Part shown: in pieces, positions 20,496 to 28,359 of the stretch | Layout: each line of letters begins with the position of its first letter | Position numbering within the stretch: the stretch's first letter is position 1 | DNA from: Candidatus Iainarchaeum sp. | GTDB taxonomy: Archaea > Iainarchaeota > Iainarchaeia > Iainarchaeales > UBA10219 | NCBI GenBank assembly: GCA_018304425.1 | Contig: JAGVWE010000005.1 | Span: 124,001-188,000 of the forward strand | DNA length: 64,000 nt | Reading direction: 5' to 3' | Program-made: the position numbers and the translations under genes | Notes under the pieces: model-generated | The model's input: the letters and a program-made list of their open reading frames with translations, nothing else | Databases searched by the model: none | What the model was told of the DNA's origin: nothing

Positions 20496-21120
20496 AAGCC
20501 CCGAATCCGCTTGTCTTACGGGAAAACGAGTAGACCAGCCCCGCATACAGCAGGTCCCACCCCAGAATGGATGCGAAAAGGAAAGGCAGCAAAATGGATT
20601 CCTGGGCAACCGGTTTATACAAATAGAATGCGAGGCTCGCGGCAGCCGTTCCCAGCAATTTGAGCACCGCAATGGAAGCAGATTGGCCCCTCAAATTGCC
20701 GCGGTTCAACAGCATGGCAACGAACAACATGGACATCACCAGGTTCTGTCCGAAGGCAGCATACACGCCGTCAAAGTCGTGGAATTCTTGGCTGACCAAC
20801 AACACCAAGCCAAAGGCCGTGAGCAGGACCAGCACAAAGCATGCATAAAATTGTTGGGGGGAAAGACGGGGAAACTCGTTTCGCCCGAATTTCAGGAATT
20901 CCAATGCGATGAATACATCCAAAAAGAGCCATGCAACGTTGATGTAAAGCTGGGGGGCGGCCGGCGGGTACAGGAACGAAAAAATGAACTCCCAGGAGAG
21001 GTTGGCGCACAAGGCAAACAAGGGCATTCCATAGGTCTGGTCCTTGAAGCCCCGCCAAATAATTAGCAGGTAGGCAAGCGACCAAAAGAAGCCGCTCGCA
21101 TTCATCAATGCCTGGAACAT
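20482..21120 (-). CDS. Seven-helix membrane protein resembling Pyr4/PaxB-type terpene cyclases
   Basis: The protein has 212 residues and about seven membrane helices. The second block, FKDQTYGMPLFALCANLSWE followed by FIFSFLYP, closely matches the block I remember from fungal transmembrane terpene cyclases (FKERTYGM...CCNIAWE...IYP). The later LRGQSASIAVLKLLGT and ILGWDLLYAG also align with that family. The two acidic residues held essential in Pyr4 correspond to Glu44 and Asp189 here. Cyclisation of a prenyl substrate is therefore possible but unproven. The start at 21120 excludes an upstream extension that would run into repeat sequence. The 3' end overlaps the convergent gene slightly. Confidence 0.72.
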   Translation of the reverse strand: MFQALMNASGFFWSLAYLLIIWRGFKDQTYGMPLFALCANLSWEFIFSFLYPPAAPQLYINVAWLFLDVFIALEFLKFGRNEFPRLSPQQFYACFVLVLLTAFGLVLLVSQEFHDFDGVYAAFGQNLVMSMLFVAMLLNRGNLRGQSASIAVLKLLGTAAASLAFYLYKPVAQESILLPFLFASILGWDLLYAGLVYSFSRKTSGFGASTVP

Positions 21121-21147
21121 GGTGCAACCACCGGCGCATGACCGGCT

Positions 21148-21246
21148 GTGCCATACCCTGTATGGCACTTTTTCGCCAGCCTTTTGTAAAAAGGCTGTGG
21201 CATGCCTAGTATGCCACTTTTTCGCCAGCCTTTTGTAAAAAGGCTG
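21148..21246 (-). repeat. Bipartite hairpin element, family 1, two tandem copies beside tRNA-Gly
   Basis: Read outward from the tRNA-Gly 3' end, hairpin A (AGCCTTTTTACAAAAGGCT, 21227-21245) is followed by GGCGAAAAA and hairpin B (21197-21217, GTGGCAT...ATGCCAC). The unit then repeats as hairpin A at 21178-21196 and hairpin B at 21148-21168 (GTGCCAT...ATGGCAC). The spacers are identical and hairpin A is a perfect palindrome in both units, so the duplication appears recent or constrained. Confidence 0.8.
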
Positions 21247-21249
21247 GAG

Positions 21250-21320
21250 TGCAGCCGCCGGGGGTCGAACCCGGGTCGAAAGCTTGGGAAGCTCTCATCC
21301 TGCCACTAGACTACGGCTGC
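21250..21320 (-). tRNA. tRNA-Gly (anticodon CCC)
   Basis: The acceptor GCAGCCG pairs with CGGCTGC, with discriminator A. The anticodon loop TTCCCAA gives CCC, and the T arm CCGGG-TTCGACC-CCCGG is canonical. The hairpin A of a family 1 repeat begins four bases past its 3' end. Confidence 0.95.
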
Positions 21321-21376
21321 GTCCAGGGATTTTGGGCGGGGAATGGTTTTAAAGACAACGCCCTTACCCTCCTTGC

Positions 21377-22030
21377 ATGGCGAGGCTCTCCCCCCGAGAA
21401 GCGGCGGCCGAGGCCTTCAAGCGGCTCCACAAGGCGTATCCAGACGCCAAAGTCGAGTTACGGCATGCGAACCCCTTGGAGTTGCTGGTGGCAACCATGC
21501 TCTCCGCGCAGTGCACGGATGCCCGCGTCAACCAGGTCACGCCCGCGTTGTTCAAGAAGTATGGGTCGGCGGCCGACTACGCGAACGCGGACCTGAAAAC
21601 ACTGGAACGGGAAATCCATTCCACGGGGTTCTACAAGAACAAGGCCAAAAACATCGTGAACACGTGCAAGATAATCGTGGAAAGGCACGGCGGCCGGGTG
21701 CCGGAGTCGATGGCGGAATTGACGGAGTTGCCGGGCGTGGCGCGGAAGACCGCGAACATCGTGTTGGCGTCAGCCTTTGGAATCGTGGACGGCATTCCCG
21801 TGGACACGCACGTATGGCGGGTCTCGCAGCGGCTGGGGTTGACGAAGTTCGATGACCAGGACAAAATCGAGCGAGCCCTGTGCGCGTTGCTGCCGCGCGG
21901 GAAATGGTGGCCCTTTTCGACGCTGCTCATCTGGCACGGTCGCCATACCTGCATGGCCCGCAAGCCGGCTTGCAGCCGGTGCCCGTTGAACGACTTCTGC
22001 CCGCGCGTGGACGTGAGGGTGAGCGAGTGA
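21377..22030 (+). CDS. nth: Endonuclease III
   Basis: The 217-residue DNA glycosylase/AP lyase removes oxidised pyrimidines. The helix-hairpin-helix LPGVARKTAN carries the catalytic Lys, and VDTHVWRV carries the catalytic Asp. The C-terminal Cys-x6-Cys-x2-Cys-x5-Cys (starting CMARKPAC) ligates a 4Fe-4S cluster. The length is typical. A TATA-like GGTTTTAAAG is centred about 26 bases before the ATG. The stop overlaps the GTG of the rhodanese gene, so the two are coupled. Confidence 0.95.
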   Translation: MARLSPREAAAEAFKRLHKAYPDAKVELRHANPLELLVATMLSAQCTDARVNQVTPALFKKYGSAADYANADLKTLEREIHSTGFYKNKAKNIVNTCKIIVERHGGRVPESMAELTELPGVARKTANIVLASAFGIVDGIPVDTHVWRVSQRLGLTKFDDQDKIERALCALLPRGKWWPFSTLLIWHGRHTCMARKPACSRCPLNDFCPRVDVRVSE

Positions 22031-22356
22031 AACCGCCCCTTCGGGAAATCGAGGCCGAAGAGTTGGTCAAGCAATTGAAGTCCAAGAAGAGGCCGGTGGT
22101 GTTGGACGTGCGTTCCGTGGATGAATTCCTCGTGGACCACTTGGAGGGCGCGGTGCACGTGCCCGTGCAGGAACTGCAGGCCCGTGCCGGGGAGCTGGCG
22201 GCCTTCAAGGGCAAGGCCATGGTATGCGTGTGCGAGCACGGCCAGCGGAGCAGCATGGCGGCCGCCATCCTCTCCTGGATGGGCTTCCAGGGCGTGCAAA
22301 GCCTCCAAGGCGGCCTCGCAGAATGGCGGGAAAAGGGGCATAAGACGGTTAAATGA
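22027..22356 (+). CDS. Single-domain rhodanese
   Basis: The protein has 109 residues. It shows the rhodanese order VVLDVRSVDEF, then H-L-E-G-A-V-H-V-P, then the active loop CEHGQRSS with catalytic Cys, and ends with LQGGLAEWREKG. It transfers sulfane sulfur or acts as a thiol carrier in the cytoplasm. The GTG start overlaps the nth stop (GTGA). Co-transcription with nth may serve Fe-S cluster supply or repair; that is inference. Confidence 0.9.
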   Translation: MKPPLREIEAEELVKQLKSKKRPVVLDVRSVDEFLVDHLEGAVHVPVQELQARAGELAAFKGKAMVCVCEHGQRSSMAAAILSWMGFQGVQSLQGGLAEWREKGHKTVK

Positions 22357-22419
22357 CCCTCCTGACCGGAGTTTTTAAGGCCCAAAAGGTTTAACTGCAC
22401 CTGAACGCAATTAGTTACT

Positions 22420-24081
22420 ATGCCCGGCCCCCTAGAACCGCGAAGGTCAAAGTTGTCTCGCTGGCCGCGCCTCCTTCGACCAGCGCTAGGGCCTGCGCCA
22501 GTTGAATGGCGCGGAAAAGCAGTGCCCCATACCATTGAATTCAATCCTGCCACCCAGCAGCACACGGGAATTAAGTCGGTGACCGTGGAACCTTTACAGG
22601 CCAGACACGTTGAAGGCCAGGAGAGCATCGGCTTACATCAAGTTGACATTCACTTGACTAGTGGGCGAACCTTTAAAGCGAGAATGCTGCCCGGGCTGGC
22701 CCGTGCACCGGTTGGAATTGTTTATCTCAAGGGAATGATTCCCCCTCCCGGCCAAAAAGCCGGTGTTGACCGGACTACATTCAGGGAAATGCGGAAAAGC
22801 GAGGAGGGCCAGAAGGCCTTTGCCGCCTTTGCGGAAGCCCAAAAGCTCAAGGAACAGAATATCCTCAAAGAGCTTTCCTCCAGGGGCCTGCCGGTCATCA
22901 CTTTTGAATGGACTGGCACCTATGAAAACAAGGAGTTTGGAAGTTTTACGGAAGCAACCATGAAGGCCGACATCGATCGGGCCATTCAAGCCATGCATTT
23001 ACTGACCGGCGCGAAAAAAGCGGTGCTGTCAGGGTGGAGTTTGGGTGCTACTGCCGCGTTATGGTATGGCGCCAAGCATGCAAACCGGCATGAGATCGCC
23101 GGCATACTTGGGATGAGCCCCTACCACGTGCAAAGAGAAGCGGGGCTTAGTGGCAGGCCCATAGGGATTCAACCAGAAGAAACCCGGGGACACGTCATAC
23201 AAAGAATCGTGTCCCCGCAGTACCGTGACATGGCGGCAGTCCAATTTGCTGAAAATTTTGAGGCAGGAAAAATTTTCGGGTTCCTGGGAGACCCATCCAT
23301 GAGGCGGCTGGCACGCCTTCGAGTACCCATTGTATTGACCCACGGGGAGAGGGACATTCTTTCCTTTCACGGCCGCACAGAGCGGATTGCTGAAGAAATA
23401 CGTAGATGGAGACAGGCACGAAACCTGCCAACCGATGACATTTATTATGAACGGGTGCCTGGCACCGGCCATGATGCAATTACTGGAAGCCATGGCCGAC
23501 TCCAGGGCCTGCTGGATTCACTTTTGTCAGACTTGTTTGGATTCCACCATACATTACACAGTTTCCCCCCTAGCGCAAGAAAGTTTGTACAAGAACTGCC
23601 ACCTGAAAAGCAGCTTTCGATACTAATCCATCACCTCGAACACCAGCCTACTGGAAAAAAGCGAATTCCTTTAAGGACATACCATGACGCTGACAGAAAG
23701 GCTTGGACCGAGTTTAAACCGGTCATGCCTGGCGTGCCGCCTGTGATGGTGCATGGTGTGGGGGATAAGGTAATAAGCCAGGAAACGACCAGACGATTGA
23801 CTGCGTTGCTTAAAACTATGAATGTGCTTCAGAGGGGACAAGACCAAGTGATACCCCAGCATTTGGAAATTGTGCGGGAGATGGGTATCCCGATGGATAG
23901 GATTCCAGCGAACCAGACGGCGGAGAGAACCGAATTAATTGGAAGATTGAGAGCCCAGTTCGTTAAGTTATGCTATGAGACGGCCAAACAGGTGGGCGTC
24001 ACTCCACGGGAATTCCTGGTTTTGGCAAGAATATTCGTTGGGATGCCGGTTCGCCGGCTACGTCCACCAGCCGCCCCCTAA
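22420..24081 (+). CDS. Alpha/beta-hydrolase fold protein
   Basis: The protein has 553 residues. The nucleophile elbow is GWSLGA (Ser at about 208), the acid is probably in THGERDIL, and the histidine is in GTGHDA, a complete Ser-Asp-His set in order. An N-terminal stretch of about 80 residues and a C-terminal region of about 180 are extra; the latter includes a second hydrolase-like VMVHGVGDKVI segment. There is no signal peptide. The DNA is visibly less GC-rich than its neighbours, which may reflect later acquisition. The substrate is unknown. A TATA-like AGGTTTAACTG lies about 26 bases before the ATG. Confidence 0.75.
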   Translation: MPGPLEPRRSKLSRWPRLLRPALGPAPVEWRGKAVPHTIEFNPATQQHTGIKSVTVEPLQARHVEGQESIGLHQVDIHLTSGRTFKARMLPGLARAPVGIVYLKGMIPPPGQKAGVDRTTFREMRKSEEGQKAFAAFAEAQKLKEQNILKELSSRGLPVITFEWTGTYENKEFGSFTEATMKADIDRAIQAMHLLTGAKKAVLSGWSLGATAALWYGAKHANRHEIAGILGMSPYHVQREAGLSGRPIGIQPEETRGHVIQRIVSPQYRDMAAVQFAENFEAGKIFGFLGDPSMRRLARLRVPIVLTHGERDILSFHGRTERIAEEIRRWRQARNLPTDDIYYERVPGTGHDAITGSHGRLQGLLDSLLSDLFGFHHTLHSFPPSARKFVQELPPEKQLSILIHHLEHQPTGKKRIPLRTYHDADRKAWTEFKPVMPGVPPVMVHGVGDKVISQETTRRLTALLKTMNVLQRGQDQVIPQHLEIVREMGIPMDRIPANQTAERTELIGRLRAQFVKLCYETAKQVGVTPREFLVLARIFVGMPVRRLRPPAAP

Positions 24082-24255
24082 AGGCTATTTCCAGTTTTTA
24101 ATCGGGTTCTTGTAATCCTGCTATTCCTTGTACGGTTACGGGAAGGGGAAAGTCGATTGCGGCCCATAATTGCTTTTGCCCTTGTAGGCAAGACAGGGAC
24201 CTGTGATTAAACAAGGGAAGCAACCTATATTTTCCCGAATGGGCCATATACTGCC

Positions 24256-24831
24256 ATGTCGGCTCACCAGTATTGTCTAGAGAGCGGAGCGGCAGACGGC
24301 AATTGCCGGTTGTGCGTGCCGCTGCCTTCCCCCGGCGAGTTCTTCAAGGTGCCGGAACGCGAGTTGCTGGAAGGCATTGAAAAGAGAATGACCCTGGCCT
24401 CCGCCAAACTGGAACCCATTCTTTCCGTCCTCGTGGGCTTGCTGGAGGAAAACAAGCTGCGGTGCGCGATTGACTTCAGGGTCAAAAGCCTGGGAAGCAT
24501 CCACTTCAAGATGCTGATAAAGGCCCGGCCACCGGAAAAGATATACGACTTGCTGGGCATCCGGTTCATCGTTGACTCGGCAGAGGACTGTTACCGGCTC
24601 GCCAACCTGCTGCACATGGAATTCGACTTCGTCGCCAGCGAGTTCGACGACTACATTGCCAAGCCCAAGAACAATTACCGTTCCCTGCACACGGTCCTGA
24701 AATGGGACGAGGAAACAGCCTTTGAAGTTCAAATCCGGACCCAGAAAATGCACGAGGACGCGGAAAGGGGCAGCGTGAGCCACTGGCAGTACAAGATCGG
24801 CTTGCTGCAGCACGTCCCGGGCTTCACGTGA
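24256..24831 (+). CDS. RelA/SpoT-type (p)ppGpp synthetase domain protein
   Basis: The protein has 191 residues. It is a stand-alone synthetase domain without the HD hydrolase or TGS/ACT regions, like bacterial small alarmone synthetases. Catalytic features are in order: R75-x-K77-x3-S81-x3-K85 (RVKSLGSIHFK), DLLGIRFIV with Asp98 and Arg103, DYIAKPKNNYRSLHT with Tyr141, and FEVQIRT with Glu157 and Gln159. MH..AE.G...HWQYK follows. The PK-N-G-Y loop is one residue shorter than usual. It probably transfers pyrophosphate from ATP to a guanine nucleotide. A TATA box 26 bases before the ATG predicts a leaderless message. Confidence 0.85.
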   Translation: MSAHQYCLESGAADGNCRLCVPLPSPGEFFKVPERELLEGIEKRMTLASAKLEPILSVLVGLLEENKLRCAIDFRVKSLGSIHFKMLIKARPPEKIYDLLGIRFIVDSAEDCYRLANLLHMEFDFVASEFDDYIAKPKNNYRSLHTVLKWDEETAFEVQIRTQKMHEDAERGSVSHWQYKIGLLQHVPGFT

Positions 24832-24833
24832 GA

Positions 24834-25346
24834 CTATTTCTCATCCAACAACTTTTCGGTGAGGTCGGCAAAATCAAAGCGGCTGAACCGCGTTTCGTCG
24901 AGGATGATGAGCGCGCACTTGGGGTCCTCCAGGAGATAGGGGAACCCGCCCAGGAACGCCTTCAATTCGGTCAACTTGTTGTGGAACTCCCGGTAGTCCC
25001 GGAAATGCGCGAAATGCGTGCTCTCGGTTTCCTCGAAGCTGGCGACGATGGGCTTCAAGATTTCCAGGATTTTCGCCTTGGCCGCCTTCCGGTGGGCCGC
25101 GGAAGACAAGGGGTTGACCTTGAAGTGAATGGCGCCCAGATACTTGCATCCAAGGGCCTGCAGGTTCACCCACGCTTTTTGCACGAGATAACCCTCTTCC
25201 AGCAACCGGTTTTTGATGGCTGAAACCGTGGAAACACTTAAGCCCAGCTTGCCGGCAAGGGAACTATTCGTCAATTCAGGAAAGCGAAGCAAGGCCACCA
25301 TCACCTTTTTCTCGCGATGGGTGAGGGTTTTCTTCATCCGCTTCAA
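24834..25346 (-). CDS. Winged-helix regulator, second of a pair
   Basis: The protein has 170 residues. An N-terminal winged helix (about 5-60; LTNSSLAGKLGLSVSTVSAIKNRL is the recognition region) precedes an alpha/beta domain of about 110 residues that resembles the sensor part of Lrp-like proteins without a clear match. It overlaps the upstream regulator by four bases (ATGA) and is translationally coupled to it. It ends two bases from the convergent RelA/SpoT-type gene. Its targets are unknown. Confidence 0.75.
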   Translation of the reverse strand: MKRMKKTLTHREKKVMVALLRFPELTNSSLAGKLGLSVSTVSAIKNRLLEEGYLVQKAWVNLQALGCKYLGAIHFKVNPLSSAAHRKAAKAKILEILKPIVASFEETESTHFAHFRDYREFHNKLTELKAFLGGFPYLLEDPKCALIILDETRFSRFDFADLTEKLLDEK

Positions 25347-25873
25347 GGCAATGCCTCCAACTTGTAAGCAAAGAGCTCCCGGAGTTTGTCGGTGAAATCA
25401 AAGAAGCGCTCGGTATGGGCAAGCTTCACGGGGCTCATGACCAGCGTGGTTTCGGCGAGAAACCCGAGCGCCGTATACCGATCCACCCACAGCTCGTGCA
25501 ACAACCACTTGACTTCCGCGTAATCCCGCCCCAAAAAAAAACCAAGGTAATCCGTATCAGTCGTTTTCGCAAAAACAAGGTAAGGCACTCTCGAAATCTT
25601 GGCAAAAGCGGCGGTCTGCCGCCGCTTGGTAAACTGGATGCCGGGCTTGAACGAACCAAAGCAGGCACCCATCACGGTTACGTTCAACCGTTCCAGGTTA
25701 GGCAAATAAAAGTTTTTCACCACGCCTTTCCGGGTCAAGCGGTTGCGGACCGCGGTAAGCGAGGAACGCTTGACTTCCAGCCGCTGCGCCAACTCGACGT
25801 CGTTCAGGTCCGGATAGCGGCAGATGCCGTACAAGACCTTCTTCTCCAAGGACATGAGGCGAACCGGTCGCAT
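25343..25873 (-). CDS. Winged-helix regulator, first of a pair
   Basis: The protein has 176 residues and is a distant paralog of the next gene. It has a winged helix (LNDVELAQRLEVKRSSLTAV region), then a domain with GACFGSFKP, VPYLVFAKTTDTDYLGFFLG and a closing FFDFTDKL that matches FDFADLTEKL in its partner. The start at 25873 is chosen because an upstream extension would run into tRNA-Leu sequence. The two proteins may form a heterodimer; that is inference from similarity and coupling. Confidence 0.75.
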   Translation of the reverse strand: MRPVRLMSLEKKVLYGICRYPDLNDVELAQRLEVKRSSLTAVRNRLTRKGVVKNFYLPNLERLNVTVMGACFGSFKPGIQFTKRRQTAAFAKISRVPYLVFAKTTDTDYLGFFLGRDYAEVKWLLHELWVDRYTALGFLAETTLVMSPVKLAHTERFFDFTDKLRELFAYKLEALP

Positions 25874-25960
25874 GACCTCTTTTATGCCCCTGAACGAATT
25901 TAATGATATCCGTTCGCCAAAAAACGCCGGAAAAGCCGGAAAAAGGCGAAAAAAAAGGAG

Positions 25961-26043
25961 TGCGGGAGGGCGGATTCGAACCGCCGTAGCCGCTAGGGCG
26001 CGGGCCCTCAACCCGGTGTCGTTGGCCGCTTGACTACTCCCGC
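25961..26043 (-). tRNA. tRNA-Leu (anticodon GAG)
   Basis: This is a type II tRNA. The acceptor GCGGGAG pairs with CTCCCGC, with discriminator A. The anticodon loop TTGAGGG gives GAG. The variable arm is long (GCC-CTAGC-GGC), and the T arm is GGCGG-TTCGAAT-CCGCC. The outermost anticodon-stem pair appears to be a C-C mismatch. A family 2 hairpin element touches its 5' end with no gap. Confidence 0.94.
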
Positions 26044-26103
26044 AACTGACGAGGCGTCAGTTGACACCGCATACGTCGTCCCATCTGCGATGGGACATAA
26101 ATA
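26044..26103 (-). repeat. RNA-abutting hairpin element, family 2, copy b
   Basis: Read toward the tRNA: TATTTAT, hairpin B (GTCCCATCGCAGATGGGAC, 26078-26096), the spacer GACGTATGCGGTGTC, then hairpin A (AACTGACGCCTCGTCAGTT, 26044-26062) ending one base before the tRNA-Leu 5' end. If TATTTAT is the TATA box, transcription would start just past hairpin B. Confidence 0.75.
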
Positions 26104-26132
26104 TACCAGTATCAGCCTGACCGCTTTAACTA

Positions 26133-26552
26133 TTACTTCTTGAGGTGGGCTTTTATTCGTTCGCTTACGGTTTCAAGCCCGGGCATTTCGGCTTTGAAGC
26201 GATTGTGCACGAAGTTCAAGCCGTCATCCGCCTTGCGGGGAATCACGTGGAAGTGCACGTGGAAAATGACTTGCCCTGCGACCCGGTCGTTGGACTGCAA
26301 GATGTTGAAGCCCGGGCTGTCCGTGGCCTTCATGACGGCCGCACCCAGCTTCTTGGCGGCCAGGATGGCGGCCGCAAGTTCCTCGTCCCGGGCCTCGGCC
26401 ACGGTGGGCGCGTGCCGCTTGAGCACGACCAGGCAATGGCCGTCCGCAGCCGGATAGATGTCCATGAAGGAAACCACGTGCTCGTTTTCAAAGACTTTCA
26501 CACAAGGCAACTGCCCGGCCACGACCTTGCAGAACACGCAGTCCGAATTCAT
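26133..26552 (-). CDS. HIT-family nucleotide hydrolase
   Basis: The protein has 139 residues, the usual size for Hint-type enzymes. It begins with a zinc-type CVFCKVV motif and ends with the histidine triad HVHFHVIPR, where the middle His is the nucleophile. QSNDRVAGQ before it binds the nucleotide phosphate. It hydrolyses nucleoside phosphoramidates or similar conjugates in the cytoplasm. Its ATG overlaps the stop of the upstream FKBP gene (ATGA), so the two are coupled. Confidence 0.92.
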   Translation of the reverse strand: MNSDCVFCKVVAGQLPCVKVFENEHVVSFMDIYPAADGHCLVVLKRHAPTVAEARDEELAAAILAAKKLGAAVMKATDSPGFNILQSNDRVAGQVIFHVHFHVIPRKADDGLNFVHNRFKAEMPGLETVSERIKAHLKK

Positions 26553-27250
26553 TGAGTGCTTCCCTCTGCTGCTTTCTCGGGCTTGGAGATGTTCTCAATC
26601 TTTATCCAGAAGTTGAGGGCCTTGCCCACCATGGGATGGTTGAAGTCCACGCTCGCATGCGTGGCCGTTACCCCGACCACGGACAAAGGAAAGGGCACGC
26701 CCTCCGCGTACAACGTGTCCCCGACTTTTGGCTCGATGCCTTGCTGCTTCAATTCCGCCAAGGAACCCTCCTTGACCGGTTTGGGGTCGGGCAAGCCATA
26801 GGATTCCTCGGCAGACAAGTGAATGGATTTTTCCTCGCCCACTTTCATGCCGAGCACGGCCGCGTCAAAGCCCAGAATCATCAAGCCCATGCCGGCCACG
26901 AATTCCATGGGCCGGTTCCCGTTCTTCTCCGTGGAGTCAAACACGGTGCCATCGTCAAAGGTTCCCTTGTAAAACACCCGAATGGTGTCGCCCTTTTCGA
27001 CGACCAAGCCGTCAACGGGAGGGGTTGCCTCCGCCACCGGGCCAACGGCCGGAGCCACTGGAGTCACCGGGGCCGGCGTGGAAAGCGCTTCCGTTGCCGG
27101 TGCGGGTGCTTCCACGGACAAGGGCTTTACCGGCTCTCCGCCAGCCACGGCACTGGGCCTTCCGCTGCCTGCCTGGGTGCTTGTACCCGCCTGGGTGCAA
27201 CCCAGCACCAACAAGACGCCCATCAACGCCACGAAAACAGTGAAGTTCAA
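26549..27250 (-). CDS. FKBP-type prolyl isomerase lipoprotein, SlyD-like
   Basis: The protein has 233 residues. The lipobox LVLGC follows a short hydrophobic signal, then a Pro/Ala/Val-rich tether (about 20-80). The FKBP core starts at about 85 (GDTIRVFYKGTFDDGTVFDST). The IF chaperone insert follows, and the hallmark VDFNHPMVGKALNF is near the end. It isomerises prolyl bonds and assists folding outside the membrane. I chose a TTG start because GAGGAGGGG lies seven bases before it and it yields a proper signal; a start 14 codons upstream (27292) is possible. Confidence 0.88.
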   Translation of the reverse strand: MNFTVFVALMGVLLVLGCTQAGTSTQAGSGRPSAVAGGEPVKPLSVEAPAPATEALSTPAPVTPVAPAVGPVAEATPPVDGLVVEKGDTIRVFYKGTFDDGTVFDSTEKNGNRPMEFVAGMGLMILGFDAAVLGMKVGEEKSIHLSAEESYGLPDPKPVKEGSLAELKQQGIEPKVGDTLYAEGVPFPLSVVGVTATHASVDFNHPMVGKALNFWIKIENISKPEKAAEGSTQ

Positions 27251-27441
27251 GTCATTCCCCTCCTCGTCAACGCCAAACAGAAAGCGATTCAACCCATCAA
27301 TTAAACTCCTGGAAGGAATTTAAAGGTATTCCCGGAAAAACCCCCCAAAAACAGGCGACCAAAGGCTTAAATACGAGTTATTTCCTCTTATAGTGGGTTT
27401 TTGGAACCCAATCAAGCATTTTCTGAATGGAGGGGTAATGG

Positions 27442-28074
27442 ATGGGATTCAACTTCGGTGCATTGCCAGGCGTCTTGACTAAGCCCAAGCAGGCTTTCAA
27501 GGACCTTGGCCCGCAAACCATGAAAGAAGGAGCAATTCTTGCCGCCTTGTTTTCAATTGTTGCCAGCGCCATATCTGGCGTGGTCGGCGGTCAAATGAAT
27601 GTAGTGGGTTGGGTGGTTGGAGCAGTCGTGGCAGCCATCATCTTGGTAGCCACCGGCTGGCTGGCAGCCATGCTGGCCAAGATGGTATTCCACGGCAGCG
27701 GAAACACCCGCAACACCGTGGGCTACCTGGGTTATGGCTCGTTCCTGGGCGTCGTTTCAGCCATCGTTGGCGCGGTGCTCGGCATGATGGGCCTGGGCAT
27801 GATGGGCAGCGTGACCCCCGCGAATGCCATGGCCATGGCAGGCGGCGCCCTCGGCGTTGCCGCCATCGTGGGCCTGGTTTTCTTCCTGTGGTCGCTCTAC
27901 ATCAACGGCGCAGCAGTGGGAACCGCGAACGGCATTCGCCTCATTTTCGGTGCGATTTCCTTCTTTGTCGCGGCATTAATCGTGGGCATAGTTGTGGGCA
28001 CGATTCTCGTCATGGTGCTGGGCATGATTGGCCTGGGCGCCATGATGGGCGGCGCAGCCGCGATAGCCGGATGA
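27442..28074 (+). CDS. Yip1-like polytopic membrane protein
   Basis: The protein has 210 residues. The N-terminus, PGVLTKPKQAFKDLG, is typical of the Yip1 family, and about five Gly/Ala/Met-rich membrane helices follow. No catalytic motif is visible. GGAGGGG precedes the start by eight bases and the frame begins MGFNFGALPG; an adjacent ATG six bases upstream is out of frame. The role is unknown, possibly membrane organisation or transport. Confidence 0.8.
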   Translation: MGFNFGALPGVLTKPKQAFKDLGPQTMKEGAILAALFSIVASAISGVVGGQMNVVGWVVGAVVAAIILVATGWLAAMLAKMVFHGSGNTRNTVGYLGYGSFLGVVSAIVGAVLGMMGLGMMGSVTPANAMAMAGGALGVAAIVGLVFFLWSLYINGAAVGTANGIRLIFGAISFFVAALIVGIVVGTILVMVLGMIGLGAMMGGAAAIAG

Positions 28075-28194
28075 TCAAACCAGTCGAGGATTGGCGCGGC
28101 TGGGAACAGCCGCGGCCCCTGTTTTTTCTTTTTCCCCTTATGTAGTGAGCCCCGGGAAAAGCATTTTTAAACACGATGGACGCCTATCAGTAAA

Positions 28195-28290
28195 GTATTG
28201 GGAGTTAAGGAGGTAAGTCACACTGCTCAATCCCCTTCGGGGGTGGCGCCTGTAACCGGGTGCTGCAGCTCCCTGGCTTACCTCTTTTCA
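28195..28290 (+). ncRNA. Candidate structured small RNA
   Basis: A TATA box (ATTTTTAAAC near 28163-28172) predicts transcription from about 28195. The region folds on a terminal stem GAGGTAAG (28210-28217) with CTTACCTC (28277-28284), which can be extended outward. Inside are CCCC-TTCG-GGGG, a GCGCC/GGTGC hairpin and a CTGC/GCAG pairing. A TTTT follows the closing stem. No open frame fits. It matches no RNA family I know (not 5S, SRP, C/D or H/ACA by motif). Confidence 0.45.
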
Positions 28291-28359
28291 CTTACTCTGT
28301 TTTTCCGGCAAACCCCACCCCTTATTAATCGTTTTCGGATGGAATTGGATACCAGCGCC

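Noticed and set aside
21121-21168. N-terminal extension of the Pyr4-like protein
   Set aside because: It would be translated from repeat hairpin sequence and breaks the match to the family N-terminus.
28195-28290. Purine riboswitch controlling guaA
   Set aside because: A complete tRNA-Ser gene lies between it and guaA, and the conserved core of known purine or ZTP switches is absent.
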